A stretch of 64,000 nucleotides of DNA from Vanilla planifolia (lineage: Eukaryota; Streptophyta; Magnoliopsida; Asparagales; Orchidaceae), in NCBI GenBank assembly GCA_023846275.1, contig CM043872.1:29502670-29566669 (forward strand), written 5' to 3'. This document shows positions 1 to 14,800 of this stretch, one piece after another (positions within the stretch are counted from its first letter, which is position 1; each line of letters begins with the position of its first letter). The notes beneath the pieces were generated by a model that saw nothing but the letters and a program-made list of their open reading frames with translations, made no database searches and was not told the origin of the DNA. A program made the position numbers and the translations under genes.

Positions 1-2833
1 GTTCATTTTTCTCTCCCTCTACCATGCCCCTCATCTCTTGTTTTTTTTTTATCTGTTGTCATTTCAATTTTAGTAGGGCTGCAGGGCCTATCCCCCTGCC
101 CTTGTTGAGATGGCGGGTTAGGTGAGGTTGTGGGTTGGCCCACCTTTGTTGTAATTTTTAGTTTTATTTAAATTTTTAATGATTATGAGCTTTGAGTTGA
201 TATGTTTTACCAAATGGTGGAATTGAAAAACACTTCTAGAAGAACCTTTTAATACAATCAAAATTTATGTGGTTTTTCCTTTTTCTTGGTTGAGATTTTT
301 GCTTATTAAGCAAATAGATAGGTTCTTCGATATTACAATATCACTCTTATTATGGTTGATTTTATTAGGTTTATGGGTTAACATATAATAATGCATGATT
401 AATTATGAAAGATGATGTCATTATACAAGAGGTATCTATTCATGGATGAGGTTGCTGATCCATGTAGTTCAAGCTGTACTAATATTTTTCTTGTTAAGTC
501 GTCATTATTTTTCGCTAGAAAATGTAAAATTGGAATAGAAGAGTGAGTGGCTTGGCATTAAAGTTGGTTGTAAATTGAGAGTAATCCTTCCCTTGATAAA
601 CATTATATGAAATTTCAACCATCTGAATCCAGACTTGTATGCTCTTTAATATTGTAGAAGTGTTTAGAAAGTATAAACAATGATTAACTCCATTAGAATA
701 ATGCCATGGTACATTATCGCTCTATATTTTTATATAAACATATCAATATAGGTATTTGCATGTGTTTGTTTATGTCTATTAGGCATATATCATCCTTGGT
801 AGTCATTTAACAAACTTTTATTGTCTTACTTTATGGATATTTAAGGCATATGAGCCAACTGCATGTGTTTTATCTATAATTTCCTCAAACTTTTATGCAC
901 TTTACCTATTATGTGTTAATTTTTTTATTCTACTCATTAGGTTGTTTAATTCACCCTTATCATTCCCTATAGCTTTTGGTTATGTTCTGTTTTACCATTG
1001 TTTGATTTTGGTGTGTTATCATCATGCTAATAACAAATACATTATAATAAATGATATTTCTTCTATGACATCGGTATTTCAAAGACAATTTTTTATTCTA
1101 ATTATTCATTGTTGTTTTTGAAGTTTTTTTTACTTATCTCTATTGCTATTTGAGATTAAAACTTAGAATTAATTGTAGATAGGTTCTTCATGTTTAGTTT
1201 AATTTTTAGTTGGGTTTTGAAAATAGTGAAACATATCTATAGAAGCTTTCTAAATGTTACAATTAGGTTCTTAACCCATTTTCAGCCCTAAAATATCCTT
1301 CCCTATGGGACTTGCATGTGCAACCTTATAATCAATAAGGATGTGGATTGTTGTTTTTAGAAGGTAATTTATGAGAAAAAAATGTTTAAACTTATTTGCT
1401 TTAATTCCAAAATACGGATCTGTCTTATTAATTTTGAGAACCATGTGACCTACTGGAGAATTAGGCCATGCATGAAGAATATATTTGTAATTGACCTTTA
1501 AGTTTTAATAGATGGGATCATGTTATATCTAGGCATCACTTTATTTTTTAGTATTGTGGTTTTATTAATATCAAGTTTACGTTAACTAAAATTGCATAGC
1601 CTGTGCTTTGTTGGTGGTTCTACTAATTGGGTTTGCCACATAAAAAATTTTCAGTTATGCTCGTACCATCTTATAGTGTAGAGTTAGCTATTAACAAAAC
1701 ATGCTATATTCTTTGGTTTCTGCATCTTGAATATCTCTTAAAGCATTTGTATAGATAGCACCAAAACATATATGCAATATCCATCTTTGTTACCACCTCG
1801 TATTGATGGGAGATTCTTTGGTCATTTACAACTATGTTGATTATAGTCAGTTTTTCATGCATACTATAGCAACTTTACCTTAAAACACACTGTTTTATCC
1901 TTGATGCATCAACTTGATTCATGTTGAATGTATTCTATGCATGAAACACATGACTTTATGGGTGCATGCCTAACATTTCAATGGATATTACTGACATTTA
2001 AATTCCTGTGAAAAGAAATATGAGATGATGCCATTTTCCATGCTTCTGATATTCAGCCAAAAAAGTTCCTCAAAAGTGGCTTCACTAAGGACTATATTTG
2101 GCATTATCTCCCGCTCACAGTTACTGTATAGGCCTTCTAGCTTTAAATCTTTTCTCTTTGGTTGGACACTTTGTTTCATCAATTGTTCATTGGTCCCTGA
2201 ATTAAGTATACATACTCAACTGTGCTTTTGATAGTATCTAGAGTTTTGGATTCCTGTCCTCATGTTCTTAATATACTCATTCAATGAGCATGCTTGTTAC
2301 AATCCATTGTCCGTTGTCTTGTTCATACAACATGACTACCATCATTCTGGTTATATGAAACCTACATAGTATGCTTGAGAGGTAATTTATGACTACTTGT
2401 AATGCAATGTATATTTGAGTGGAGAATTTTTGATCAAAAGTGGCCTAAGCCTACATAAGAAAACTTTGCTATTGGGTGTTCTATTAGTAAATTAATTATT
2501 AATGGTTGTTGTTGATAGCAATAGCACTTCCACCACCACTTTAAAACATTTTCTTGTATTTTATTTTTAAGTCTGCATAAGTTGAACTACACATTTCTCA
2601 GAAGAAGTATTTAAGGACTTTGACTTTTCATTTAGTATGGTTGATGTCAAATCTGTGCCTTGGGTGATGTTTTCTCCTGAAAAATTGATTTTTAGTATTA
2701 TTTGACCTTGTTTATGGTTTCTTTTCATGAATTGTATTTATTTTCATGTTTTATGCCATCAAAATATCCATATTTTTGCTTGCCATCATGCACATTGACC
2801 TAGTAAAACCTGACGTATTTCAAACTTCTACAG
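1..2833 (+). other. CCT8 intron, 3' portion
   Basis: AT-rich DNA ending in a pyrimidine tract and CAG acceptor at 2831-2833. It is taken as intron because the exon at 2834 opens mid-protein and no upstream CCT8 exon is recognisable here. Short open frames on both strands near 1988-2231 resemble nothing I know. No transposon was recognised. Confidence 0.6.
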
Positions 2834-5800
2834 ATTGCTGTGTTTGCTGGAGGTGTTGATACATCTGCAACCGAAACAAAGGGAACTGTTCTTATTCATA
2901 GTGCTGAGCAGGTCTAATTTTTGTCCACTGTTTTTAATTTTTATCCTTCAGATATTTGACTTTGGTTCACCTGAAAAAATGGTTGCATTGTAGAAGCATC
3001 CATGGTATTTGTAGTATTGGCGTGCAAGTTTATGAAAGACATAGAAGATGCCCAGAAATATTTCTATCAACTATAGAAACTTGATTTTCCTTTGTTGACT
3101 TTTTCAAATGTTTATAAAAAGGAGATTATTTTTTAATGGCTCGTTATTCTTTTTCCTATAGTTTTACCTAGAAAATTGTTGCATGTCTTAGAAATCTATT
3201 TTTATTGCTTCTCAAGGGTAGTGGTTACATTTGGCAAAGTTTCTTAGTGCTTCTATTTTTTTATTCAAAAGTTGAGTCATTATTCAACTTATTGTTGAAC
3301 ACGGTAGGTCCTTTAAAGTTGCATTGTTAAGTTATATGAATGGGTGAGAGAAGCTTGGGCAAAATTCTTTTGTTTGTCAGTGCAACTGTACAGTCCAGAC
3401 CATGAGTATTTTTCATTTGTTGGACGGTTATGTGGTTGTTTTTTGTTCAGTTGATATTAAATCTTTTAGCTGTCAAGAAAGAGTGTATTGGGATGGTGTT
3501 TGCTGCTAGGTTTTTGTCAAACCGAGTGACCTGACTAACTGAACCATTTTGTTTCAGTTTCTGGAGACTGTTAAGTGGTCGAAAAACTTAATTTCATTGG
3601 TGAATATGTTGGCCATTTGTCAGTTTACTTGTAGATAAATTAGATATGTATGGATAATAGGCCACATGATCTAGAGGTAATGTTTTAAGTTTTGTCCGGC
3701 CGATTGATCTGCACTATAGAGACTGATAATTTGCAGATCAGTGTTGGGCCAACTTCTGTTTAGATTAGGTCCGCTATTGGTGGGACAGGTCTTTTGAATT
3801 TGGTTTTTATTTAATCGAAAGCTAAATCTGGAAGTAGGTGTTTCTTGACGTATCAGGAATTTGCACACAAAGAAGGTTCTCGGTTACTTGTTAATGATAA
3901 AACATTAATACAACAAAGTGGAATTCCGTAGAAACTATTAAGCGAATGTGAACTGAATTAATTTGTTTAGTTACGCAACTGAGTTGAGGAAGTATTTTGT
4001 TTAGTAGGAGCTATGAGGGAATAGTTTATTAGATTTGTTAAATCAGCTATTTACTGCCAAGCTTGTTGAAGAATTCCATAGGTGATGATTTATTAGACAT
4101 GCTGGAAGAAGGAAAGAATTAGACTGATTTAAGTTTTAAGGGTTTTTAGAAGGTCAGCAATAGTAGATGGTATATCGTTCCTTCTCAAAATGTTGATGTT
4201 AATACTGAAATTAGTTCTGCTTCTGTTATGGATATTATTAGAGAGGCTTGTTCAATTTACTGATGTTTTTAATTGTTTGTATAATTCTACCGCATTTTAG
4301 CGAACATGTTAAGAAGTTTGCTCCATTTTTATCTTTTTGAGTTTAAAATTCATTTGTTTTCTGTTGGCTTTTTTTTTTTATTCTACCATTAGTACTTATT
4401 TTTCACTTGTTTTGTTTTATTGTTTTCTCCGTTAGTTTAAGTGGGAATATTTTCAAAATATATTTTGTTTAATATTTATATTTACGGTATAGGGATTAAA
4501 AAACGTTATGCAATTTTTTACCTTATTTTACGTTAATATATGGAGATGTAGACTCATATGCGCTACATGCAGCTAGAAAACTATGCGAAAACTGAAGAAG
4601 CAAAGGTTGAGGAGCTTATTAAAGCTGTTGCTGACTCTGGTGCTAAGGTTGTAGTTAGTGGGGGTGCTGTAGGGGAGATGGCATTGCATTTTTGTGAACG
4701 TTACAAGTAAGTTCAATTTTTCTATTCAGTTTCATTTGACATTACTTTTTAATTATGGAAAGCTTGAGGTTTGAGCATTGTACATGTCATTTCATACCTA
4801 TGCTCCATTCCATTTTTACGAGAAGGTTAAGTCTGGTTTTGTCATACTGGGATGAAAACAATCCATATTTAGGTTTGGTAACCATGTTATATCGTGGTAA
4901 TTAATCTCAATAACTTGCTGGTTGAATGGAGCTTTTTGTCTTCTTTTTAATGCTTGCAATTGTTTCTTCTATCTCACTGACATTTCCTTAAACGATTTAT
5001 GTGATTACCTGTATCCTGATTCGTAATTGGTCTTTCATACGAGTAAGCCTGTTTTAGAATTGGGTATTTCAGTTCATTGGATGAACAACCCTTTGGTCTT
5101 TAAGGGTTTCACTGCAAGTTGCCTTTGACAACATACTTTCTTTTTAATATATGGAGACAGGTATGAGGTGTTTGCTCATTTCACGTTGTCAAAATAACTA
5201 TTTGTTGAGCAAAATTATCGTACCTGATGGTCTTTATCTTGTGTGATTGGTGGCTCATGTGCTGAGATCCTTGTCCTCCTTGTCCCTCAAACAGGAGACC
5301 AAAGGCTCAAATTCTGTACAAAAAAGCTTTTGCTCGCCCCTTTGGATGCTTGGGCTTTCTTGAAGTCAATATTTACATAGTTTTCAGGAGAGATAAGCTT
5401 CCTTTTAAGGTTGCAATAATAGCTTTGCTGCATGATTTATTTGTAATATAAGCTTTCTATTCAGTTCTAGGAATAATTTTTTTCACATTTGTAAGACTTT
5501 AAGCTAAAAAGAAATTTAATTAACTTCATGTTCTTTTCATTGATATGACTTACGAATTCAGAAATTAGGTAAATAGTGTAAAGATGAAAAGGCATATGTA
5601 TTCATCATTTATGATTAGAGGTGCATTTCTTCTTTTTGCCTTGTCCTTGAAGTATGCATTAAATTTAAAAGGGCATATTTATGCAGTTTATTTGCTTGAA
5701 TGCATGTGATTGATTATATATGTATTATTAATGGTTATTATTGCGGACTCCTTGGCCCGATGTGTTTAATTTGACAGCAAAAAAAAACATAATATTTGTG

Positions 5801-8800
5801 AACTAATGACTCTAAGCTAATCTAGAAGATTATTCAAAGCTAGCACAATGTTTTAATCAAACAAAAAGAATTGGAACATAGATTTGCAACTCAAAACCAC
5901 GTTGGAACATAGTTTGTGAGTGATATAATTGTCAACCGGATGAGAAGATTTGTGCAAAATTGGCAAGACATTCGAGAGTGCCATAGCTATTGATAGAACA
6001 TGCAAATTTGGGTCTTCTATTGTATAAAAATGTATTATTTAAACTTGAGGTACCAGGATCTAAACGGGTCAAATCATGTGAGTGTGAGCTTATTACAAAC
6101 TTGACAAATATTTTTGCATAATAATTGCTTTTCTACAAAATTCTAGGTTAAGACAATAATTGTGCCTTAATTAGATTATTTTTGTCGATCATCCTTTGAA
6201 CCGTTCAATTTGATATAATTGAACCATTTGACGAAGGATTTGTTATTAATTTAAATGTGCCATGAAATTGGTTCATTGTTGGATAGGCATTAGACCATTT
6301 GATCGACATCAGATGACTAGTTCGATTGTGATTAGATTGTTTGGTGACCTAAGCTAATGTGCATGCAATCTAGCACGTAAAAATGGTGTTATATCGAATA
6401 ATTATTGGACAATCTTATTGATTATCTAATATTCATTGGGTTGCTTACCCCACAATCTTACAAACCATCTGATAATATAGGCAATTTAGGGTTGCCTGGT
6501 TAGATCCTCTGATACTTTGATCAGATTATCCAACATGACTACAGAAAATCTACAGAGGCCACCAAATTGTTGGAGCGTTAATCTTATTTTGGCTGAAATG
6601 GTCTTTTTGCCATTAGGAAAGCTCTTAGCTCAATCTTGTCTATAAATAAAAGTTAACTTACATTAATTCCATGCTTGCCATTTGAAATATACCACAAGTC
6701 TATTTCCAATTTGTCATTTCTTGATGAGTTGATCAAAATGCTACCTTTAGTTCTCAATCTCACAATCATAGAAGTGAAGCATCATTTACATACTAATTTG
6801 TAACATTGTTTCAATCAATTGATTGTATTTTTAATGCATCTTCTAGATTAAATCCTTGATAGGCTTTAGTATTTATGATTATATTTGTTTCCTTATGTTT
6901 CTTGATTTCTTTTTTTTTTTTGACACATGCCGATTGGCTTCTATTTTAATCCACGATGATCATTTTGTGTAGGCTCACTTGTGTAAGCTCTCTTCAGCTA
7001 GTGATTTGATCTGTGATTATTGGTTTATACAAGTTTTTCTGGGAATGTTGTTGATTTGTGGTAATGATTTGTGAGGATTTTGCTTATACGTTTTTGCAAA
7101 AAACGTATTGATTTTTAAAGCTTAGGCTAACGTGATTAAGAGTGGACGTTAACTCGTTGTTTGGAGTTGAACCACTTAAAAGTCTTTACTCTTTTACTTT
7201 GATTGTATTCCTCTTGTAAGAAGTTTTCAAATCTATTAAGAGCTTTCTAAAAGATTATATTGAGATTTCTTGAAAATCATTACTACACATGTTAAAATTA
7301 TTAAAGATCACAATTCACATTTTCGTTATAGGATGCTTACTTTTCAATTAGTTGTTTAATTAGTGCTAACTTTTGTGTGTCTTTCTTCTTTTACTATGTT
7401 GCACGTATATTACTCATTTCAATTGTTACAATAAAGAATAATTATTATTTTCTGTAAATTAATAACATATGACTAATATTTTCATGTAGAAAAACAAAAA
7501 TCATGAAATTTGTTATTGTAAAATGCTTAAATTTTATCTTGTTAAAAAGTATTCTCATTTCATTGCAAAATGGCTTTATTTGCATAAAGCACCAATGAGA
7601 GCATTTATATAGAGTGAAATTTGTTATTCGATTGTTCGTGAACCATGAAACTTCTTAAGTTCCATATGCCCAGCTATTTCTAAAATGGTGGTCTAAGCTT
7701 TACGTTAACTTTTCTTAAAGTGGCTCATGCAGGTAATCATTAGGCAGAATAGTGTTGAAGTTAGTAGGTAAGGGCATTCTTCTAACCCAGTACATTCAGA
7801 GTATGTGTCAAAATTTGCCATCCAATCAGCAACGCCATTTCCTTTCTTAAGATCACGAGATGATTGGTATGACACAAAATACTAAATTCTCAAAGATGCT
7901 TGTAAAAATGCTCCTCAAACTCTCCAAAAAGTGAGAGGACAAGTCTGTTCATCATAGCCAAAGAATATGATTTCAGCCAAATTTTACGAGAGTAGTCAAA
8001 GTAGCTGGGCACCAACGCAATTGCCACGAGGATAATGTGCTCCTTTGTAACTTGTATTGCAGTCTAAAATTTACCCTTACTAAGGCAAGAATCATTTGGT
8101 CGTTAGAGCTCTGAATTACAATCCTAATCCCCTGCTTTATCGTCTATTTTAAAAGCTCCTTCATAATTGATCTTAATTTGGCCTAGAGGAGGGGAAGCCA
8201 CTAAGAAGATGAGGCAAAAGAGGAGCCAGCATGTTCTAAGTGGTTCTAGTGGTCTAGAGCTAAGAGTGAGATCAAGTACCTCGAGTTTTGGATGAAGTGA
8301 TGAATTAATGTTAAAGGTCTCATGGAATGTCTGGATTGGAGCTTACAATTCCTATTGCATTAGAAGTAATGCAAAAAGGTATCCATAGTATTTGAAGGCA
8401 TGTCTTGTTAGTCCCTTTATGTGTGTAGTTGCATCTAAGCATGATAAATTCTAAAGAAGTACATGGAGCCTTGGGGTGTATAATTGAAGTCCATGTGGTT
8501 CTAGTGGTCTAGAGCTAAGAGGGAGATCAAATACCTTGAGTATTTGATGATATAATGAATTAATGTTAAAGGTTCCATGGAATGTATGAAGTAGATCTTA
8601 CAATTCCTATAGTGTTAGAAGTAATACAAAGAAGTATTCATAGTAATTGAAGGACTATCTTGTTGATCCCTTTATGTGTGCAATTGCATCCAAGGCATGA
8701 TAAATTCCAAGGAAGTACATAGAACCTTGTCGTCTATAATTAAAGAAGTGACGAGAGGACTTGTCGCATAGTTGCACAGTAAATTGAAGAATGCTCGATA

Positions 8801-11800
8801 GTTCCAGTGCAAGTGTAGTCCCATGGACAGCTCAAATTAGATCTCAATCCATGCACAACTACCCAATTGTACTTTAGTAGAGTACCATGGTAAAGGTGCT
8901 AGTGAAGAGCTTAAATGTGTGCTTGCATGTGTACTTTCCATGTTCAGGTGCCATGGCAAATGTTTTGATATCCTTGTCCTGATATGAGACATAAATGTTG
9001 CATAGTTTGTTTTTGCTACCTTTGAGTTGTGTCACATCAGACAGTCACTTGTGCCTAATTGCATGTGATGGATGCGAATGATCATGCAAGCTTATTTACC
9101 TCCAAAATGGGTCATGATAATGTCTCTTGACACATCAAGGATACTTGTAGTGGATAACAAGAGCTTCAAATCCATATTTATAAATGTTAGTCACAAGTTC
9201 AAAACACTTTCTCCAATCCAATTATCAAAGGAAGTGAAGACATTAGAGCCATGATCAATAAGCTTGGTTGAATTATGTCGCACCAAGTTACCAGGTAATC
9301 TGACTAGATGATGAAAGGATAAGAAGATAGAGTGCATTCATAGTGAATTCCACACAAGCAAATGATCCAAGGAATTCAATTGCCATTATAGAGAGCAGCA
9401 TACTTGGGTTAAATAGTGCATGCCTAAACCCATGCACATTAAATTGTCTATAAATACCATATGGCTAGTCATAGCAACAAGAAAACCCCCTTGCTCTATG
9501 TCAACCTTAATAGTAATGAGGCCCTTAGTAAAAAAAAGAGGTAGAAAGACAATGATTGATCTCTTGGGCCTACAAAACATCTAAAATAGAATGGCTGCTT
9601 ATGAAAGCCCCTTATTCAAGGGTAATAAGATCTAGGTGGGTGTGTTGAAGTATAGAAATTAGATCCTTTACCACCACCTTATAGATAATGTTACAAAGGC
9701 AACTAGGTTGAAACTAATTGGGAGGTGAACCACATCTAACTTTGGGAATAAGTACACCGGAGTGCCTTGTTATTTGGTCAACATATGTGTAGTGTTGAAA
9801 ACTTCCTTAATCTCCCTCAACACGTTCTACTGTGTGATGTTCCAAAAACATTTCAAAATGGAAGTAGTAATGCTATCATCGTAGAGCCCTGATTAGAACT
9901 TGAAGATCAAACAATGCTCTGAATCTCAATAAAAGTGATGGGGGTAGTCAATGTATCTATAGAATCTTTGTCCATTTCTTACAAAATAAAGTCAAATAAT
10001 ATCTTAGAAGTCTTATCTTAGGAAGTTACCATGATGTCTTCCAATTTAATAAGCCCATGAATATGATTCTCTTGATGTCTTATCATGGTAGTGGCATGAA
10101 GGAAATTGGTACTATGGTCGCCAAGATGGGTCCATTTGATTTTGGCACTTTGGCACCACCCAAGCACACCACGTTCATAGCCTTAGGACTAGCAAGCAAG
10201 ATACTCAAAAATTTCAAAAGATTGTGAGAAGCAACTCCATGTGCTAAAACTGAATTCGTACAGGGTAATGGTTCGAATCAATGTGCATTGAGTGATACAT
10301 AGTAGTACTCAACAAGGGTTGAAGTGTCAGCGGATTGAGGAGCACCCTATATAAATTCTCAAAAATATGAGCCAAATTTTATTGTTGCACCAGGTATACA
10401 GCTTGTTAATAAATCCCATATCACATTGCTCAACTACATTGATGAATTGTGAGAACTTCTTAGCAATAGTGAAGTGAAATATTTGCATCCTTCTCATCTT
10501 GGGAAAGGCTGTTAATGGTTTGATGGATAATATCTCATGTGTCCATATTTTAGTTTTTTTTTTGTGAAATATTGCCTGACATCTTATATTATTAAGTCTT
10601 AAAATGGTTCAATCATCAAATAAGATAGCATCACAAAAAACAAATAAGGGCATTCTTTTAACTCTTCCAATAAAAAAATGTAGCAAAGTTTATATGTTTA
10701 GCTTTTTGTTGTGCGCAACTTAGTGATGTCCAAAATTTTTTTCAACAACATTTTTTCTCCCAATGGCAAACAACCATGGAACTTCTCATTTTTCCTTAAT
10801 ATTGCAATCAATAATTTTCTTTTATGGATATGTGAAAAAAGTGGGAGAAGTTATTTCTTTCTTTTCTCATAAGAGAAAATTCTAATAACTCATATTTGTG
10901 TATTGAAGTGTTTTACATGTAACACATCTAAAGCATCTAAAATAAATATCTCTTAAATTCAATTGTTTTAGCACCAACCTTATCCAAGGAATGTTTATTT
11001 CTTATTCATATCCTTCCAAGTATAATTACAAATCCATTTCAACATCCTCATTTTTGTAATACTAATTCTAATTTTATGTTTGAACGTCATAGGCTAACAT
11101 TTGTATCTTATAATATTGTTTATCTAATGATTATAATTGTAGTTTTGTCAAATTATTTTTAGTTTTAAGTAAAATGTTTTGGTCATACAACACAATAGAA
11201 GACCTTATGATTTTCATCCAACTTTGGTTGGACTTTTTTATTAATGTTTTTGCTAATATTTTTATCATTTTAGGGTATAGTTTTGAGATAATGTAATGTT
11301 TCATTCTTTAATATTTATTGATTTTGATTTCTATTTCTATGTTATTAATTGTAGTCTCATTTTCATTTGTACTTTTATTTTATTTATCTTGTGTCTCTAA
11401 CATATGCCTATAAAATTAAATGAATCTCTTTTATTTCTTGACGCTTCATTAAAGCTTGTGGCAAGTATTATAGCCTCGGTGATTGATTTCCTTAGCATAA
11501 CTACAAATTGATTATATGATATATTATACTAATGTTGTAATATGTCCAATCACTTTCTCTTGAAGTTTCAAAATATGGCCAAACAACATTATTGTACTAA
11601 TAATTAGCAACAAGTTTGGATATACGTTTCATTCTTATGAATATGTACATATATAATTTTTTTTTAATTTTTTTTACCTTTGAAATAATGTTAAATAATT
11701 TAGTAAGCTAAGAGATACCTTTTTTTTACTGCACATTTTTGTGAATCTATAGGAATAGCATAGGAGCACATTGTATTAAATCATTTCAGCTTTTCAAAGC

Positions 11801-14800
11801 TTCTCTCATTTTCTTGCCGAGTCCAAAATTATAATAAGAATTTGTATTTATTCTATTGTTTTGTCATAAAATACATAGAAATTTCATGAACATTGACCAT
11901 CTATTTCAATTTCTTGTGCTTGTTATTCATTATGATCGGGGTCTTTGTAGCATTTTGTTGGGCTTGGTGTGTAGTTTTGGTCTTTGTAGTTTTTACATTA
12001 TATACACACACACACACACACATTATCATCATACCTAGAATTATCATGAATAGAGCAAACTTATAAATAATTCAACCTTTATTAGTCGCTTCATACCCAT
12101 AATTATCATGAATGATTTCAGATTCTTTGCTTTCTATCATTCATGGTTATTTAATCTTTGAGTAAAGATCTTTTTATCTAGTGGGATCCCTTGTATTAAC
12201 TCTAATTCATTCCAAATAGTCTCCATTAATTCAAAAAGTTTCTCCATAGTTCTATCAATGAATCTTATCTGAGTGTTTTAAATACATGTAATATTGATAG
12301 CTTGTCCAACAATTATTACAATTTCAAAACTTATGATCTTATCTTTGTTCATCTTAGCATCCACTTTATCTTTTAAATTGTATCCAAAATTATACCGATT
12401 CATATTTTTTTTGTAGATTCTTACTTGAGTACCTTGAATCTTAAAGTTTCGATTTCAGTGGCCTTCAAATATTTTTCACTTGTGATGTATTTGGTTCACT
12501 TTTATTTGGATAACATGCATCTAAATCACTTTTATATTTAAATGACAGCATTATGAAAAACTTATCGATATTTTTGTATTATTTGACTTAAATGCTTCTA
12601 AATGATCTTTTACACTTATTTTTGGCATTAAAATGTCGTTCAAATCTGAATGACACTCGATGCTGTTTTGTGAATCAAAATTATAATTTTTGATTATGTT
12701 ATTTAAAGATATTATCAAACCAAACTCTCAAAATTTTCAAATAAAATTACATTACATGATAATGTAGCTAAACTAAATGCCCTCTTATTTTCATGATTAC
12801 ACATAATCTTAGTCTTCTCCTCCATCATGATATTCACTAACTAAATGAACTTGTCTTCTAAAGTACTAATATTTTAAAGGTCTGACCTTAATTCTTGTGC
12901 CTTGGAGTAGCTTCTGGATGTGCATGTGACTGTGTTGATATGTGAAACCTTGCTCATTTATCGCTATTCCAAAATATTGATGTACTTGTCATAGAATATT
13001 AAATAGGATATTCTAGCATTAACGTCATTTCATAGCAGATTTGTGTCATGTTGCCTCGGAAGTTTTATGTTGGTTCTCACTGATCTTTTCTTATTTTGAA
13101 AATAATGAAACAAAGAAACAATAAAAACAAAAGCAAGCTAATGACATGTAGTATGTATTGTGAAATAGTTTTTCTTGTTGGCTACCATGGTTTATGTGCA
13201 ATTTTGAATTGCTTTTTCTATTGATGAATACATTGAAGATCTTAGTCCCATAGCTTCTCGTCCCCTAACTGTGTTGTACTGGCATGTAGACACACGCGTT
13301 AATGCATGCATTTGCATGTCTATATGCAAAGCACTTTTACAGATGTTCCTCGGAATGCTTGCTGATTTAATGTGATGGCATGTAAAAGTTTGTTTGTAAT
13401 GCAGTACACAGTTTTAATCATTTTACTTAGCTTTAGCTCTTTCTTTTCAGACTTATGGTTCTAAAAATTAGCTCGAAGTTTGAGTTGAGGAGGTTTTGTC
13501 GGACAACTGGTTCTGTAGCTCTTGTAAGTTTTTGCCCATATTCCCATTAAATCGGGGCTCTTTCTGCATCTTGTAGTAACTGCTTTGCCTACAAAAACAC
13601 AGCTTAAACTAAGTCAACCAAACCCTGATGACCTGGGGTATGCTGACTCTCTGTCTGTTGAAGAAATTGGTGGTGTCAGGGTATATGCTTTTCTCAACAG
13701 TGTACAAATGTATACTTTTGGTTCTTTTGTCACTCCTTTAAGCTGATAGAATGATCTTTCTATCTCTGCAATAGGTCACCCTTGTGAAGAATGAAGCGGG
13801 TGGTAACTCAGTGGCTACTATTGTCTTGAGGGGAAGCACAGATAGTATACTTGATGACCTTGAAAGGGCAGTTGATGATGGTGTCAATACATATAAGGTG
13901 CTTTCTTGTTTTTTATCATGAGTTTAATGTATTTTGGGATGTATTTACTTGTGTAAGCTGGTTGACCATTTAAGACTACTTTTGAATGACGCACTTTTTG
14001 TCTCGCTGGACAGGCCATGTGTCGAGATAGTCGCATCCTTCCTGGGGCTGCAGCTACTGAAATAGAATTGGCTAAGAAGTTGAAGGAGTTTTCCTTTTCA
14101 GAGCCAGGGTACTTGCCTTCCTGACTAACAACTAAAAATAGAAGCTTATATGCATCTTACGATCAGCCCTAGTTTTAACTGTCATAATGTCTTTTGACGT
14201 AGTTACATACAGCTTAATTGTGATGAGTTTGTTTTCAAAGTCTTTGATAATACTCAAAAATGTCAAGTTGACACATTATGGATTTCATATATATGATGGC
14301 TTATATTTCAATATGTTAAGCATTATGGTCAAGATCTTGGCTTTTCAGAAATTAGAAAATATCTATGAAATGTTCTACATGCTCATGAATTTTAAATTAA
14401 AATGCCATAAGTAACATTTCTTTTAATAAATATTATACTTTTGTTTGGTTTTATGAGTTTGGCATTGACTGCCCTTGTATAAAAAACAATTTCTTTGTTA
14501 AACAGCAAGAAGGTTTAATAGTGGTATCAACTAAATGAACTTTTTGCTGCTATTGTGTTTTATCTATCACTGATTTTTCATTAATATCTGAGATTGTTAA
14601 GTCCTTTCTAATAGTCTATTGACTTATCTTCTTAGGGCCTCCTCTTCTATTTGCAAGGTAAAACGTCTAATGATTCATATATTTAACAGTTCATGACTCT
14701 TAAAAGTTTTGCTGTTAGTGCCACAATTTTTCTTTCAAGTGTTTTCTTTTCTATTCATATTCCTTCGAATATCATCAATCTTCTCATAATATCTTCATCT

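Larger units (their letters stand above)
4707..13450 (+). other. CCT8 giant intron (8.7 kb)
   Basis: Intron splitting a lysine codon (AA|A) between CERY-K and LMVLKISSKFELRRF. The donor GTAAGT at 4707 and acceptor TTTTCAG at 13444-13450 are strong. The interior holds an antisense decayed LINE (about 7.7-10.5 kb), a 255-bp tandem duplication and a CA microsatellite. Stretches 4707-7700 and 10600-13400 are AT-rich and otherwise unassigned. Confidence 0.85.
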
